Position numbers and translations under genes: made by a program
Source: Polaromonas sp. AET17H-212
Lineage (GTDB): Bacteria; Pseudomonadota; Gammaproteobacteria; Burkholderiales; Burkholderiaceae_C
DNA: 64,000 nucleotides
NCBI RefSeq assembly: GCF_002379085.1
Contig: NZ_NBZW01000001.1
Span: 124,001-188,000 of the forward strand
Direction of reading: 5' to 3'
Part shown: one piece after another, positions 45,999 through 54,363 of the stretch
Layout: every line of letters begins with the position of its first letter
Numbering within the stretch: the first letter of the stretch is position 1
The notes under the pieces: model-generated
The model's input: the letters and a program-made list of their open reading frames with translations, nothing else
Database searches by the model: none
What the model was told of the DNA's origin: nothing

Positions 45999-46967
45999 AT
46001 GTTGACCCTCCCTTCCGATTCCCCTCCTGTTTCCCTGCCATTGACCACCCTGCCGTCCGGCGTTGCCGAACTGACGCACCTGGGTGTGATCCGTGTTGCC
46101 GGCGAAGAGGCCGCCAAATTCCTTCAGGGCCAGCTGACGCAGGACGTGGCGCTGCTGGGTCTGAGCGCAGCGCGCCTGGCCGCTTTCTGCAATGCCAAGG
46201 GCCGCATGCAGGCCAGCTTCATTGTTTTCAAACGCAGCGAGGACGAGATCCTGCTGGTCTGCAGCCGCGACATCCTGCCCGCCACCCTCAAGCGCCTGTC
46301 CATGTTTGTGCTGCGTGCCAAAGCCAGGTTGAGCGATGCCACGGCGGAGTACACCCTCTGCGGTCTGGCTGGTAATGCTATCGAAACCATAGCTGTCGGC
46401 GTACATCCTGCCTGGGCCAAGCTTGATTTGGATGCTGCAAGTCTGGTGTTCCTGTATCCCGGCGCCGGCCAGCCGCGCGGCCTGTGGTGCGCCCCGGCCG
46501 GCACCCCGGCGCCTGCGGGCGCGGCGTTGCCACTGGCGCATTGGCACTGGCTCGACGTGCAGTCGGGCATCGCCATGATCACGCAGCCGATTTTCGAAGC
46601 CTTGGTGCCGCAGATGCTCAACTACGAGTCGGTCGGCGGCGTGAGCTTCAAGAAAGGCTGTTACCCCGGCCAGGAAATCGTGGCGCGCAGCCAGTTTCGC
46701 GGCACGCTCAAGCGCCGCGCTTACCTGGCGCACACCGACGGCACGCCGCAGGTGGGCCAGGAGGTGTTTCATGCCGCCGACGCGGAACAACCTTGCGGCC
46801 TGGTCGCGGCCTGTGCCCCGCACCCGGCGGCAGGTTTTGATCTGATCGTGTCCCTGCAGACCGCCGCTGCGGCCGATGCCGATGGCGGCCGGCTGACCCT
46901 GGGCAGTGCCGCCGGTCCCGCCCTAGCGCTGCTGCCCCTGCCCTACCCCCTGCTTGAAGATATCTGA
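45999..46967 (+). CDS. ygfZ: tRNA-modifying / Fe-S assembly protein YgfZ (folate-binding)
   Basis: 322 residues (an ATG at 45984 is possible, but TATGATAAT there looks like a -10 box). The signature KGCYPGQEIVARSQFRGTLK is intact (K-G-C-Y-x-G-Q-E), as are LTHLGVIRVAGEEAAKFLQG and FCNAKGRMQASF. YgfZ uses tetrahydrofolate to help Fe-S enzymes such as MiaB. An interspersed repeat is embedded around codons 126-145 (NAIETIAVGVHPAWAK). Confidence 0.92.
   Translation: MLTLPSDSPPVSLPLTTLPSGVAELTHLGVIRVAGEEAAKFLQGQLTQDVALLGLSAARLAAFCNAKGRMQASFIVFKRSEDEILLVCSRDILPATLKRLSMFVLRAKARLSDATAEYTLCGLAGNAIETIAVGVHPAWAKLDLDAASLVFLYPGAGQPRGLWCAPAGTPAPAGAALPLAHWHWLDVQSGIAMITQPIFEALVPQMLNYESVGGVSFKKGCYPGQEIVARSQFRGTLKRRAYLAHTDGTPQVGQEVFHAADAEQPCGLVAACAPHPAAGFDLIVSLQTAAAADADGGRLTLGSAAGPALALLPLPYPLLEDI
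46377..46432 (+). repeat. Interspersed repeat, copy 5, inside ygfZ
   Basis: GCTATCGAAACCATAGCTGT followed by CGGCGTACATCCTGCCTGGG, in frame with ygfZ and close in pattern to intergenic copies. Confidence 0.5.
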
Positions 46968-46976
46968 CGCCCTGCG

Positions 46977-47825
46977 ATGTGCCTGATCGCCTTTGCCATT
47001 GGCGCTTCGCCGCGCTGGCCGCTGGTGGTAGCCGCCAACCGCGATGAATTCATGAACCGCCCCACGGCGCCGCTGGCGCGCTGGCACACCGATGCGGGCA
47101 AGGAAGTGATCTCCGGGCGCGACCTGCGCGCCGGCGGCACCTGGCTGGGCCTGAACCCCGGCGGGCGGATGGCGATGCTGACCAATGTGCGCGAGCCGCA
47201 CCCGGTCGCCGGCGAACGGTCCCGCGGTGAGCTGGTCATGCGCTGGCTCGAAGGCGGGATGGATGCCAGCCAGTTCATGGCGCAGACAGACAGCGCCCTG
47301 TATGGCGCCTTTAACCTCGTGCTCGGTGATTTTCGGTCGTCGGCCTGGCATTGGCTCACCAACCAGTCCGACGCCAACGGCAGGCCGGTTGAGGGCTGGC
47401 AGTCGCGCGCCCTCAAGCCCGGTGTTTACGGCCTGTCCAATGGCGCGCTGGACACGCCCTGGCCCAAAACCCGCGCATTGAAAACAGCGCTGCGCCAAGC
47501 GCTGGATTCCGACAGCCAGGAAGACCTGCAGGCCGGACTCTGGTCGGCCCTGCAGGACAGGCAGCGCCCCGGCGACGAGCAGTTGCCGCGCACGGGGGTG
47601 CCGCTGGCCCTGGAGCGCGCGCTGTCGAGTGTGTTTGTCGAATTTCCCGAGCATGCCTACGGCACGCGCAGCAGCACCTTGCTGGTGGTAAGCCGCGGCA
47701 GCAGCCGCAATGACAACCATTGCCACGACGTGCTGATCCAGGAACAGACTCACCTGCGGCCCGGTGGTCTGGCCGATGCGCCCGCGCAAGCGGCTTTTCG
47801 CCTGCACTGGAGCGCAGCGGCTTAA
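46977..47825 (+). CDS. NRDE-family protein (TANGO2-like)
   Basis: 282 residues beginning MCLIAFAIGASPRWPLVVAA, so Cys is residue 2, as in Ntn-type hydrolases, followed by the name-giving ANRDEFMNRPTAPLARW. The fold belongs to the TANGO2/NRDE family; a role in heme handling or as an amide hydrolase has been proposed for members, but not known here. It starts nine bases after ygfZ, so co-transcription is likely, and overlaps the convergent O-antigen-ligase-like gene by four bases at the end. Confidence 0.88.
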   Translation: MCLIAFAIGASPRWPLVVAANRDEFMNRPTAPLARWHTDAGKEVISGRDLRAGGTWLGLNPGGRMAMLTNVREPHPVAGERSRGELVMRWLEGGMDASQFMAQTDSALYGAFNLVLGDFRSSAWHWLTNQSDANGRPVEGWQSRALKPGVYGLSNGALDTPWPKTRALKTALRQALDSDSQEDLQAGLWSALQDRQRPGDEQLPRTGVPLALERALSSVFVEFPEHAYGTRSSTLLVVSRGSSRNDNHCHDVLIQEQTHLRPGGLADAPAQAAFRLHWSAAA

Positions 47826-50089
47826 AGCCGTGTCAGGTACGCCGCCGGAATTTTCTGCCGGGTCGCTTCCTTTTCTTTGGTCGCGTCGGGGCTGGCCGCC
47901 AGCGCTGCGCGGTAGGCCTCCAGCGCCAGGGCGTCGTTCTTCTTGTGTTCGGCGTAGATCCGTCCCAGCTCCAGCAACGCCTCCACCTGCCCCTCCGGCC
48001 AGCCTTGGTTGCGCAGAGTCAATCCGTTGATGGCAAGGTCGTAGTCCTGCGTGCGCAGGCCCAGGCTCACCGCGACATTGACGAGGTTGTAGTCGTAGAA
48101 GCCTTCGTCCAGGTAGCGACGCGCCAGCTTCGCGGCTTCCGGTTCGCGTCCGGCATGGGCCAGCACCAGCAACTCCAGCCCGCGCACGGCCGGGGACTCT
48201 GGTTGCAGCTTCTTGCAGCGCTCCAGAAACTCCAGTGCCTTGGCGTGTTGGCCCAGCTGGGAATAGCCGCGCACGAGATTGGACAACATCGCCACCACAT
48301 GCGGCCTGGACGCCACCACCGACTCCCAGATCCAGATTGCGTTGTCCCAATCCCCCCAGCGCGCCAGATGGTCCGCGACCATGGGGGTGATCTTGCGGTA
48401 ATGCGGGTTGATCCTGGTGCCCTCATCCATCAGAACCAGCATCTCGTTTTTGCTTTTGTTCCAGCGCGGGTTCGTGGGATCGCCGGACTGCGAGATCATG
48501 AGCGCCCGTTTGACGGCGGTGATGATCTTGTATTCACTCACGGCGGCCTGCTGGCTGATGTAGCCGGCAAGCATCAGGCAAAAAATGCTGGCAAAAAAGC
48601 CTGCCCGTGAAAATGCCGGCCGCCAGGGCAGTGGGCGGCTCCAGCCCCAGCGGGACGCACCACGCCGGGCATCGGAAGCGGCAAGCAGGGCCAGACCCGT
48701 GGCAAAAATGGCGCCCGTCGACGCCAGCCGCCATGGAAAACCGGCGTTGCTGACCAGCAGCAGCGCCAGCAAACTGGTGAGCAAAATAGCGCGTGCCCCA
48801 GCCTCGGAGGGGGCCCCGGATCTCCGGTCCTGAAAGGTATGCCAGGCCGAAAGCAGCAGGTAGCCGAACAAGCCCATCAGGGTGATCCAGCCGACAAGGC
48901 CGTATTCGGCGATCAGTTGAAGGCTTTCGTTGTGTGCGTAGTAGTCGGTTTCCAGCGGCGAGGCTGCGGTCTGGTAGAGGGGGGAGTCGACTTCCCACGC
49001 CCCCGCGCCGACCCCGCTGAAAGGCCGGTCGGCAATCATGCGCCCTGTGGCTTTCCACATGATCAGTCGCACCGAGACAGAGCCCGTTGCAAACGCCTGC
49101 TCGTTATTGAGTTCATGGGCCACCGAGGCACTGCGGTAGATGCTGCGTTCCAGGGCGTTGCTCCCGCTCTGTTCGCCTGCAATGTTTGGGTTGCCGGTGT
49201 CGATCAGGCCGAGGCCGACCACCGTGCCGAACAGAACCATGAGTGCCAGCGCGCGCCAGACCGGGGACCAGTGCGAAAAATTGAACTGCCGACGGTAGAT
49301 GAAACCAATCGCCGGCAAGACCATAAAAAGCATGAACCAAAAGGTGATGAGCGCCGACCGGGTGCCGGTCATCAACAGGGCGACCACGATAAAGCCCGTG
49401 CTGAAGGCCATCAGGACAATCTGCGACAGGCGCTGCGACTGGGCCAGAAGATAGACGGAAAACGGGATGGCGCACACCGCCATTTCCGCGAAAAAATTAC
49501 GGTTGGCAAAGGTCGAGGCGGGGTTGGGGCCTTGCGGAAAATAGCTGAAATTCACCCAGAACTGCAATGCGGTCCATAGCGAAGCCATGGCGGCTCCCCA
49601 GTGGATGCCCCGGGCCAGCAAGGGCAGCGCAGCCGGTGAAAACGTGTTCAACCCAAGCCACAGCAGCAGGCTGAAAACAAACCAGCGTATCGCCTCCACG
49701 CCGGCCAGATAGGTATGGGACCAGGCCATGCTGCCGAGGGCATAAGCCATCAGGATCAGCGGAAACCACATCAGGACATGCCAGCGCAAAGGCTGTTGGC
49801 GCTTGCGCTGGTGCCAGAAAAACAGCAGCGCTGCGGCCAGGGTCATCAGCGCAACCACCATCGATTTCAGGGTGTCCTGCACCATTTCCTGAAAAGGAAC
49901 GCCGATGGCCGGCACCAGAAACAGCATGGCCGCCAACACGGCCACCGCGGCGCCGCTCCGGACCTCACTGGTTGCTGGAGATGTGATCGCCTGTCCGAGC
50001 GGCAACGGCTGTTCCGCGGAAAGCAGCACGTCGGCCCCCGCGGTGAGGGCGGCCGGCTTGCCGGTGGAAGCTCTCTTTTTCTTGGCCAT
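47822..50089 (-). CDS. O-antigen ligase / Wzy_C family membrane protein with C-terminal TPR region
   Basis: 755 residues. Ten or more membrane helices in the first ~480 residues with the Wzy_C features: GPNPASTFANRNFFAEMAVC, TGTRSALITFWFMLF (the conserved Arg region) and ETDYYAHNESLQLIAEYGLV (HNxxLQ motif). A soluble helical tail (about 560-750) has TPR-like repeats, e.g. VVAMLSNLVRGYSQLGQHAK. The family joins or polymerises glycans on the periplasmic face (WaaL, Wzy, PglL). The TPR tail is typical of PglL/TfpO-like protein O-glycosyltransferases, so pilin glycosylation is one option. No glycan genes adjoin it. Confidence 0.82.
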   Translation of the reverse strand: MAKKKRASTGKPAALTAGADVLLSAEQPLPLGQAITSPATSEVRSGAAVAVLAAMLFLVPAIGVPFQEMVQDTLKSMVVALMTLAAALLFFWHQRKRQQPLRWHVLMWFPLILMAYALGSMAWSHTYLAGVEAIRWFVFSLLLWLGLNTFSPAALPLLARGIHWGAAMASLWTALQFWVNFSYFPQGPNPASTFANRNFFAEMAVCAIPFSVYLLAQSQRLSQIVLMAFSTGFIVVALLMTGTRSALITFWFMLFMVLPAIGFIYRRQFNFSHWSPVWRALALMVLFGTVVGLGLIDTGNPNIAGEQSGSNALERSIYRSASVAHELNNEQAFATGSVSVRLIMWKATGRMIADRPFSGVGAGAWEVDSPLYQTAASPLETDYYAHNESLQLIAEYGLVGWITLMGLFGYLLLSAWHTFQDRRSGAPSEAGARAILLTSLLALLLVSNAGFPWRLASTGAIFATGLALLAASDARRGASRWGWSRPLPWRPAFSRAGFFASIFCLMLAGYISQQAAVSEYKIITAVKRALMISQSGDPTNPRWNKSKNEMLVLMDEGTRINPHYRKITPMVADHLARWGDWDNAIWIWESVVASRPHVVAMLSNLVRGYSQLGQHAKALEFLERCKKLQPESPAVRGLELLVLAHAGREPEAAKLARRYLDEGFYDYNLVNVAVSLGLRTQDYDLAINGLTLRNQGWPEGQVEALLELGRIYAEHKKNDALALEAYRAALAASPDATKEKEATRQKIPAAYLTRL

Positions 50090-50175
50090 GGAACGTCAGT
50101 TTTCGTGCTTGGGGGGTGCGAAGGGGAAAGTACCTTGCCCCCTGCTTTGTATTGTCACCGGCCCACGCGCAGGCC

Positions 50176-51033
50176 TCAGAGTTGGCGAAACATCTCGATG
50201 TGGGCAATGGCCACCTCATCGAACGGCTCGCCGCGCGGGGTGAAACCCAGCCGGCTGTAAAAACCCTCGGCGCTGCGCTGGGCGTGCAGCAGCACCTCGG
50301 TGTCGCCGCGTTGGCGGGCCTGGGCCATCAGGGCGTGCAGCAGGTCGCGTCCCAGGCGGGTGCCCCGGAGCACCCGGCTCACGGCCATGCGCCCGATTTT
50401 TCCGGTGCCGGGGGCGTGCTGCAGCAGCCGGCCCGTGGCCACCGGTTGGCCCAGGCCGTTGTAGGCCACGGCATGCACGGCGCTCTGGTCGGCTTCGTCC
50501 CATTCCATCTCCAGCGGAATGCCCTGCTCTTCTATGAACACTTCGGAGCGGATGGCCCCCGCATGGGTGCCGAGTTCGGCCCAGGAGCCCAGCTTGAGCG
50601 TGACCATGGGCTCGCCGGCTTCGTAGGCGGTCAACATGCGGCGCAAGCCGTCGGGCACCGGCCGGGAGGTTTGCGTCACCGGGTCGGCAAACACGTAGAT
50701 CAACTCGCTGGTGATCAGCAACTGCTCGCCGCGGAAGATGGCGCCGGTGAACACCATGGACGAGGTGCCGATGCGCGAGCATTTCATGGCGACGTCGAGC
50801 TGATCGTCGCAGCGCGCCGAGGCATGGAATTCGATGGTGGCTTTCTTGACATACAACTCGCCGCCCAGCTGCTGCATGGCCTGTTCATACGGCAGGGCCA
50901 GCGCGCGCCAGTAGTCGGTGACCGCGGTGTCGAAGTACATCAGGTAGTGCGCGTTGAAGACAATTTTCTGCATGTCCACTTCGGCCCAGCGCACACGCAG
51001 GCGGTGAAAAAATCGGAAGTCCTGTCGTTTCAT
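50176..51033 (-). CDS. Fusion of YbgC/FadM-like acyl-CoA thioesterase and GNAT acetyltransferase
   Basis: 285 residues from MKRQDFRFFHRLRVRWAEVD. The first ~140 residues are a hotdog thioesterase: VRWAEVDMQKIVFNAHYLMY (catalytic Asp in AEVD and HY pair) and FHASARCDDQLDVAMKCSRI. From about residue 145 a GNAT fold: RSEVFIEEQGIPLEMEWDEA, ATGRLLQHAPGTGKIGRMAV, RGTRLGRDLLHALMAQARQR (acetyl-CoA loop) and GFYSRLGFTPRGEPF. Both halves are of the ElaA/YbgC kinds seen singly elsewhere. The start overlaps the upstream esterase stop by four bases. Confidence 0.87.
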   Translation of the reverse strand: MKRQDFRFFHRLRVRWAEVDMQKIVFNAHYLMYFDTAVTDYWRALALPYEQAMQQLGGELYVKKATIEFHASARCDDQLDVAMKCSRIGTSSMVFTGAIFRGEQLLITSELIYVFADPVTQTSRPVPDGLRRMLTAYEAGEPMVTLKLGSWAELGTHAGAIRSEVFIEEQGIPLEMEWDEADQSAVHAVAYNGLGQPVATGRLLQHAPGTGKIGRMAVSRVLRGTRLGRDLLHALMAQARQRGDTEVLLHAQRSAEGFYSRLGFTPRGEPFDEVAIAHIEMFRQL

Positions 51034-51995
51034 GAGTCGGTCTCTTTCAAAAATGCACGGCGCAAGGCACCGGCCGCATCGGCATGGGCTTGCCGCGCCT
51101 CGGGAAGGATGCGCCCCATCTTGATGAACTCGTGGGTGACGCCGCGGTAGATTTCCAGGTCGACCGCCACGCCGGCCATTCTCAGTTTGTCGGCGTACAT
51201 CACGCCTTCGTCGACCAGCGGGTCGCATTCGGCCAGGCCCACCCACGCCGGCGCCACGCCGTCCACATCGGGCGCATTCAGGGGCGCGAAACGCCAGTCG
51301 TCGCGGTCGGCCGGGCTGCGCACATAACGGCTGAAAAACCAGTTGATCTCGCGCTCCTCGAGCACAAAGCCGCGTGCAAACTGGCGGTGCGAGGGCGTGT
51401 CCTGGTGCGCCGAGCAGCCGGGGTAAAACAGCAACTGCAGGGTCAGCGGCAAACCGGCGTCACGGGCCAGGACCGCACACATTGCGGCCAGCGTGCCGCC
51501 AGCGCTGTCGCCGCCCACGGCCAGCCGCTCACTGTCCAGCCCAAGCTTGTTCGCGTGGGTTGCCAACCACTGCAGCGCATCCTCCGCGTCATGGGCAGCC
51601 GTCGGAAACTTGTGCTCGGGGGCGAGCCGGTAGTCCACCGACACCACGGCGCAGCCCGCCAGGTGGCTGAGCTGGCGGCACAGGATGTCATGTGTTGCGA
51701 TGCTGCCTATGGTGAACCCGCCGCCGTGGAAATACAGCAGCACCGGCAACGCCTCGGCCGAAGGCGCGTACAGCCGGGCCGGCAAGGCATGGCCGTCGCG
51801 CGCCGGGATGCTGAAGTCTTCGATACGCACCAGTGCCGGTTTGGGAATTTCCAGCACGCCGGCGCCGGCTGCGTAGGCCGCGCGGGCCTGGGTGGCCGTC
51901 AGCGTGTGAAACGCCGGGTGTCCTGCCCGCCCCATGCGGCTGATCACGTCGCGCATGGCGGGCGTCAGCAGGGCGTGTGCAGCCTGTCCCCGCAT
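51030..51995 (-). CDS. Alpha/beta hydrolase, hormone-sensitive-lipase family esterase
   Basis: 321 residues. HSL-family markers: LYFHGGGFTIGSIATHD (HGGG oxyanion hole), VDYRLAPEHKFP, the nucleophile elbow AVGGDSAGGTLAAMC and C-terminal AECDPLVDEGVMYADKL with catalytic Asp, then YRGVTHEFIKMG with His. Cytosolic carboxylesterase of short acyl esters; substrate unknown. It overlaps the thioesterase-GNAT gene by four bases, so the pair may process acyl-CoA or ester compounds together. Confidence 0.88.
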   Translation of the reverse strand: MRGQAAHALLTPAMRDVISRMGRAGHPAFHTLTATQARAAYAAGAGVLEIPKPALVRIEDFSIPARDGHALPARLYAPSAEALPVLLYFHGGGFTIGSIATHDILCRQLSHLAGCAVVSVDYRLAPEHKFPTAAHDAEDALQWLATHANKLGLDSERLAVGGDSAGGTLAAMCAVLARDAGLPLTLQLLFYPGCSAHQDTPSHRQFARGFVLEEREINWFFSRYVRSPADRDDWRFAPLNAPDVDGVAPAWVGLAECDPLVDEGVMYADKLRMAGVAVDLEIYRGVTHEFIKMGRILPEARQAHADAAGALRRAFLKETDS

Positions 51996-52164
51996 TTACC
52001 GGGAAGCCAGAAACATCGGCTGGGCGCCCGCTATCGCCAAAGTGACCATCATCCGGGTCTGCATGCAAGTCAAGAAAGTCTCCAGCCGGTAAAGTAGCGT
52101 ATTCAGGTTGGGGCAGAAATACGCCAACCGCCCTGCATCGTACAACGCCGAAAGACAGCAAACC

Positions 52165-53301
52165 ATGGCCTTCATTTACTACGTCACCCAGATCCAGTTC
52201 GAGTACGGCGCGGTCAAGCTCCTCAAGCAGGAATGTGAACGTGTGGGCATCAGCAAGCCGCTGGTCATCACCGACGCCGGGGTCAAGGCGGCCGGCGTAC
52301 TGCAAAAAGCGCTCGACGCCCTGCCCGGCATGACCGTGGCCGTGTTCGACCAGACGCCCTCCAACCCGACCGAAGCCGCCGTGCGCGCCGCAGTCGCCAT
52401 GTACAAGGCCCAGGGCTGCGACGGTCTGATCGCCGTCGGCGGCGGCTCGGCAATCGACTGCGCCAAGGGCGTGGCGATTGCGGCCACCCATGAAGGCCCG
52501 CTCAAGACTTACGCCACCATCGAGGGCGGCTCGCTCAAGATCACCGACCGCGCGGTACCGCTGATTGCCGTGCCCACCACCAGCGGCACCGGCAGCGAGG
52601 TGGCGCGCGGCGCCATCATCATCCTGGACGACCACCGCAAGGTCGGCTTCCACTCTTGGCACCTGGTGCCCAAAACCGCGATCTGCGACCCCGAACTGAC
52701 ACTGGGCCTGCCGCCCAAACTGACGGCGGCCACCGGCATGGACGCGATTGCGCACTGCATGGAAACCTTCATGGCGCCTGCCTTCAACCCGCCAGCCGAC
52801 GGCATCGGCATGGACGGCCTGCAGCGCGGTTGGGCCCACATCGAGCGCGCCACCAAGGACGGCAGCGACCGCGAAGCCCGGCTCAACATGATGAGCGCCT
52901 CCATGCAGGGCGCGATGGCCTTCCAGAAAGGCCTGGGCTGCGTGCACAGCCTGAGCCACAGCCTGGGCGGCGTCGATCCGCGCCTGCACCACGGCACGCT
53001 GAACGCCATGTTTTTGCCGGCGGTCGTGCGCTTCAACGCGAGTGCCGAGTCGATCCAGAAAGAAAACCGGCTGAACCGCATGGCGCAAGCCATGGGCCTG
53101 GCTTCAGGCAGCGACATTCCCGAAGCGATCAAGGACATGAACGCCCGACTGGGCCTGCCCAAGGGCCTGGCCGAGATGGGCGTGCAGCGCGAACAGTTCG
53201 ATCAAATCATCTTGGGCGCGATGGCCGACCACTGCCACAAGACGAATCCGCGGATTGCGACGGCCGAGGAGTATGCGGAGATGTTGGGGGATTCGCTTTA
53301 A
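52165..53301 (+). CDS. Iron-containing alcohol dehydrogenase (group III)
   Basis: 378 residues from MAFIYYVTQIQFEYGAVKLL. NAD-binding GLIAVGGGSAIDCAKGVAIA, then PLIAVPTTSGTGSEVARGAI, and metal ligands in TGMDAIAHCMETF, GCVHSLSHSLGG and RLHHGTLNAMFLPAV. Oxidises alcohols or reduces aldehydes with NAD(P). Closest to the 4-hydroxybutyrate / lactaldehyde-type branches, but substrate cannot be fixed. Stand-alone gene; it diverges from the esterase. Confidence 0.9.
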   Translation: MAFIYYVTQIQFEYGAVKLLKQECERVGISKPLVITDAGVKAAGVLQKALDALPGMTVAVFDQTPSNPTEAAVRAAVAMYKAQGCDGLIAVGGGSAIDCAKGVAIAATHEGPLKTYATIEGGSLKITDRAVPLIAVPTTSGTGSEVARGAIIILDDHRKVGFHSWHLVPKTAICDPELTLGLPPKLTAATGMDAIAHCMETFMAPAFNPPADGIGMDGLQRGWAHIERATKDGSDREARLNMMSASMQGAMAFQKGLGCVHSLSHSLGGVDPRLHHGTLNAMFLPAVVRFNASAESIQKENRLNRMAQAMGLASGSDIPEAIKDMNARLGLPKGLAEMGVQREQFDQIILGAMADHCHKTNPRIATAEEYAEMLGDSL

Positions 53302-53360
53302 GCGACAGATTTTTGCTTTGCTGGTAGTACAGTGACTTAACCGCTAATTGAGACCTACCC

Positions 53361-53795
53361 ATGTCATCTGCTGTCGTTGCTCTGCTTTCAATTCTGGGGG
53401 TTGTAGTTGGTGCATTTCTTCAAAACTACCTCGCGAAGCAGAACAACGAGTCAAAGCAGCTCCTGGATTCACGCAATCAAGCTTATGTCGATTTTTTGGA
53501 GGCCGTATCGCTCGTTGTAGCCGCGCAGCGCTTAGGGAAGAAAGAACAAGAAATTGAGCAACTTGCTCGTCTTACGCACGCTAAGGCGCGGATATGCATC
53601 TTCGGAGAAGAGTCGGTAGTTCGAAAATTGGCCTCTTTTTGGGCAGCCGGAGCGTCGCTGGAAACGGAATCGGAGATTTTGGCATTTACGCGGTTCTGCC
53701 TTGATATCCGACGGTCTCTAGGACTTAAAGACAAAGAACTTCTCATAGGTGAAGTTTCGCAACTTCTATTTGCGATCAAACCTCCGCGAAGCTAG
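53361..53795 (+). CDS. Uncharacterised membrane-anchored protein, atypical composition
   Basis: 144 residues. N-terminal anchor SSAVVALLSILGVVVGAFLQ, then a helical, charged domain (NYLAKQNNESKQLLDSRNQA and EAVSLVVAAQRLGKKEQEIE). No family recognised, but the plan (short anchor plus helical bundle) resembles small accessory proteins of mobile or defence islands. Codon use is clearly less GC-rich than in neighbours, suggesting recent acquisition. It lies next to a decayed toxin-antitoxin pair. Confidence 0.6.
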   Translation: MSSAVVALLSILGVVVGAFLQNYLAKQNNESKQLLDSRNQAYVDFLEAVSLVVAAQRLGKKEQEIEQLARLTHAKARICIFGEESVVRKLASFWAAGASLETESEILAFTRFCLDIRRSLGLKDKELLIGEVSQLLFAIKPPRS

Positions 53796-53807
53796 TTCGT
53801 AAGTACA

Positions 53808-54194
53808 TCAACCCTCAGCAGGCTGCCGAATCAAACTCTCAGCCGGAATCCCCAGCCCGATGTGCAGCTTCCACACCATGGCCATGGTTAGTTTTCTTTT
53901 GCCGTTGAGCACTTCATAAACCCGGTTGCGCTGTCCGATCATGGGCTCCAGGTCTTTGGGTTTGAGGCCTTGCTGCTCCATGCGGAATTTGATGGCTTCC
54001 ACGGGATCGGGGGGATCTATCGGGTAGTGCTTGGCTTCGTAGGCCTCGATCAAGGTGAGCATGGCTTCAAAGTGCGCGCCGGCATCGCCGTCGACCTCGG
54101 GTTCGTTGTCAAAATATGGCGCCACCAATTTCAGCGCGGCATGGTAATCGGCCTCTGTGCGAATCGGGTGAATGGGATAGACATTCTTTTTCAT
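53808..54194 (-). CDS. higA: HigA-family antitoxin / Xre-type regulator
   Basis: 128 residues. N-terminal ~70 residues (YPIHPIRTEADYHAALKLVA, then YEAKHYPIDPPDPVEAIKFR) and a C-terminal helix-turn-helix GLKPKDLEPMIGQRNRVYEV, NGKRKLTMAMVWKLHIGLGI are typical of the HigA type paired with HigB. Normally neutralises HigB and represses its own promoter. Here the toxin gene upstream, overlapping by four bases, has lost its 5' part, so this antitoxin is probably orphaned. Confidence 0.85.
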   Translation of the reverse strand: MKKNVYPIHPIRTEADYHAALKLVAPYFDNEPEVDGDAGAHFEAMLTLIEAYEAKHYPIDPPDPVEAIKFRMEQQGLKPKDLEPMIGQRNRVYEVLNGKRKLTMAMVWKLHIGLGIPAESLIRQPAEG

Positions 54195-54363
54195 GGCTGG
54201 TTCTCCACGGTGGCGGCGTCGATGGCATCGTATTGCGCATGGGTGCCAACAAACTTGATGTATAGGGCCGCAAATCGGTAGGCCACCGCCACCACCAGGC
54301 GGTAATCATTGCCCTTGATATTGAACACCACCCGGTTGCTATTTCGGGATATCAACGCGCTTG
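54191..54363 (-). pseudogene. higB: 5'-truncated HigB-family toxin
   Basis: The C-terminal half of HigB is clear: SNRVVFNIKGNDYRLVVAVA, YIKFVGTHAQYDAIDAATVE. Full-length proteins have about 95-100 residues; only ~55 codons remain, and the sequence upstream is the 3' end of the patatin gene. The N-terminal ~40 residues are gone, with no start codon in a plausible context except TTG. Probably inactive. Confidence 0.75.
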
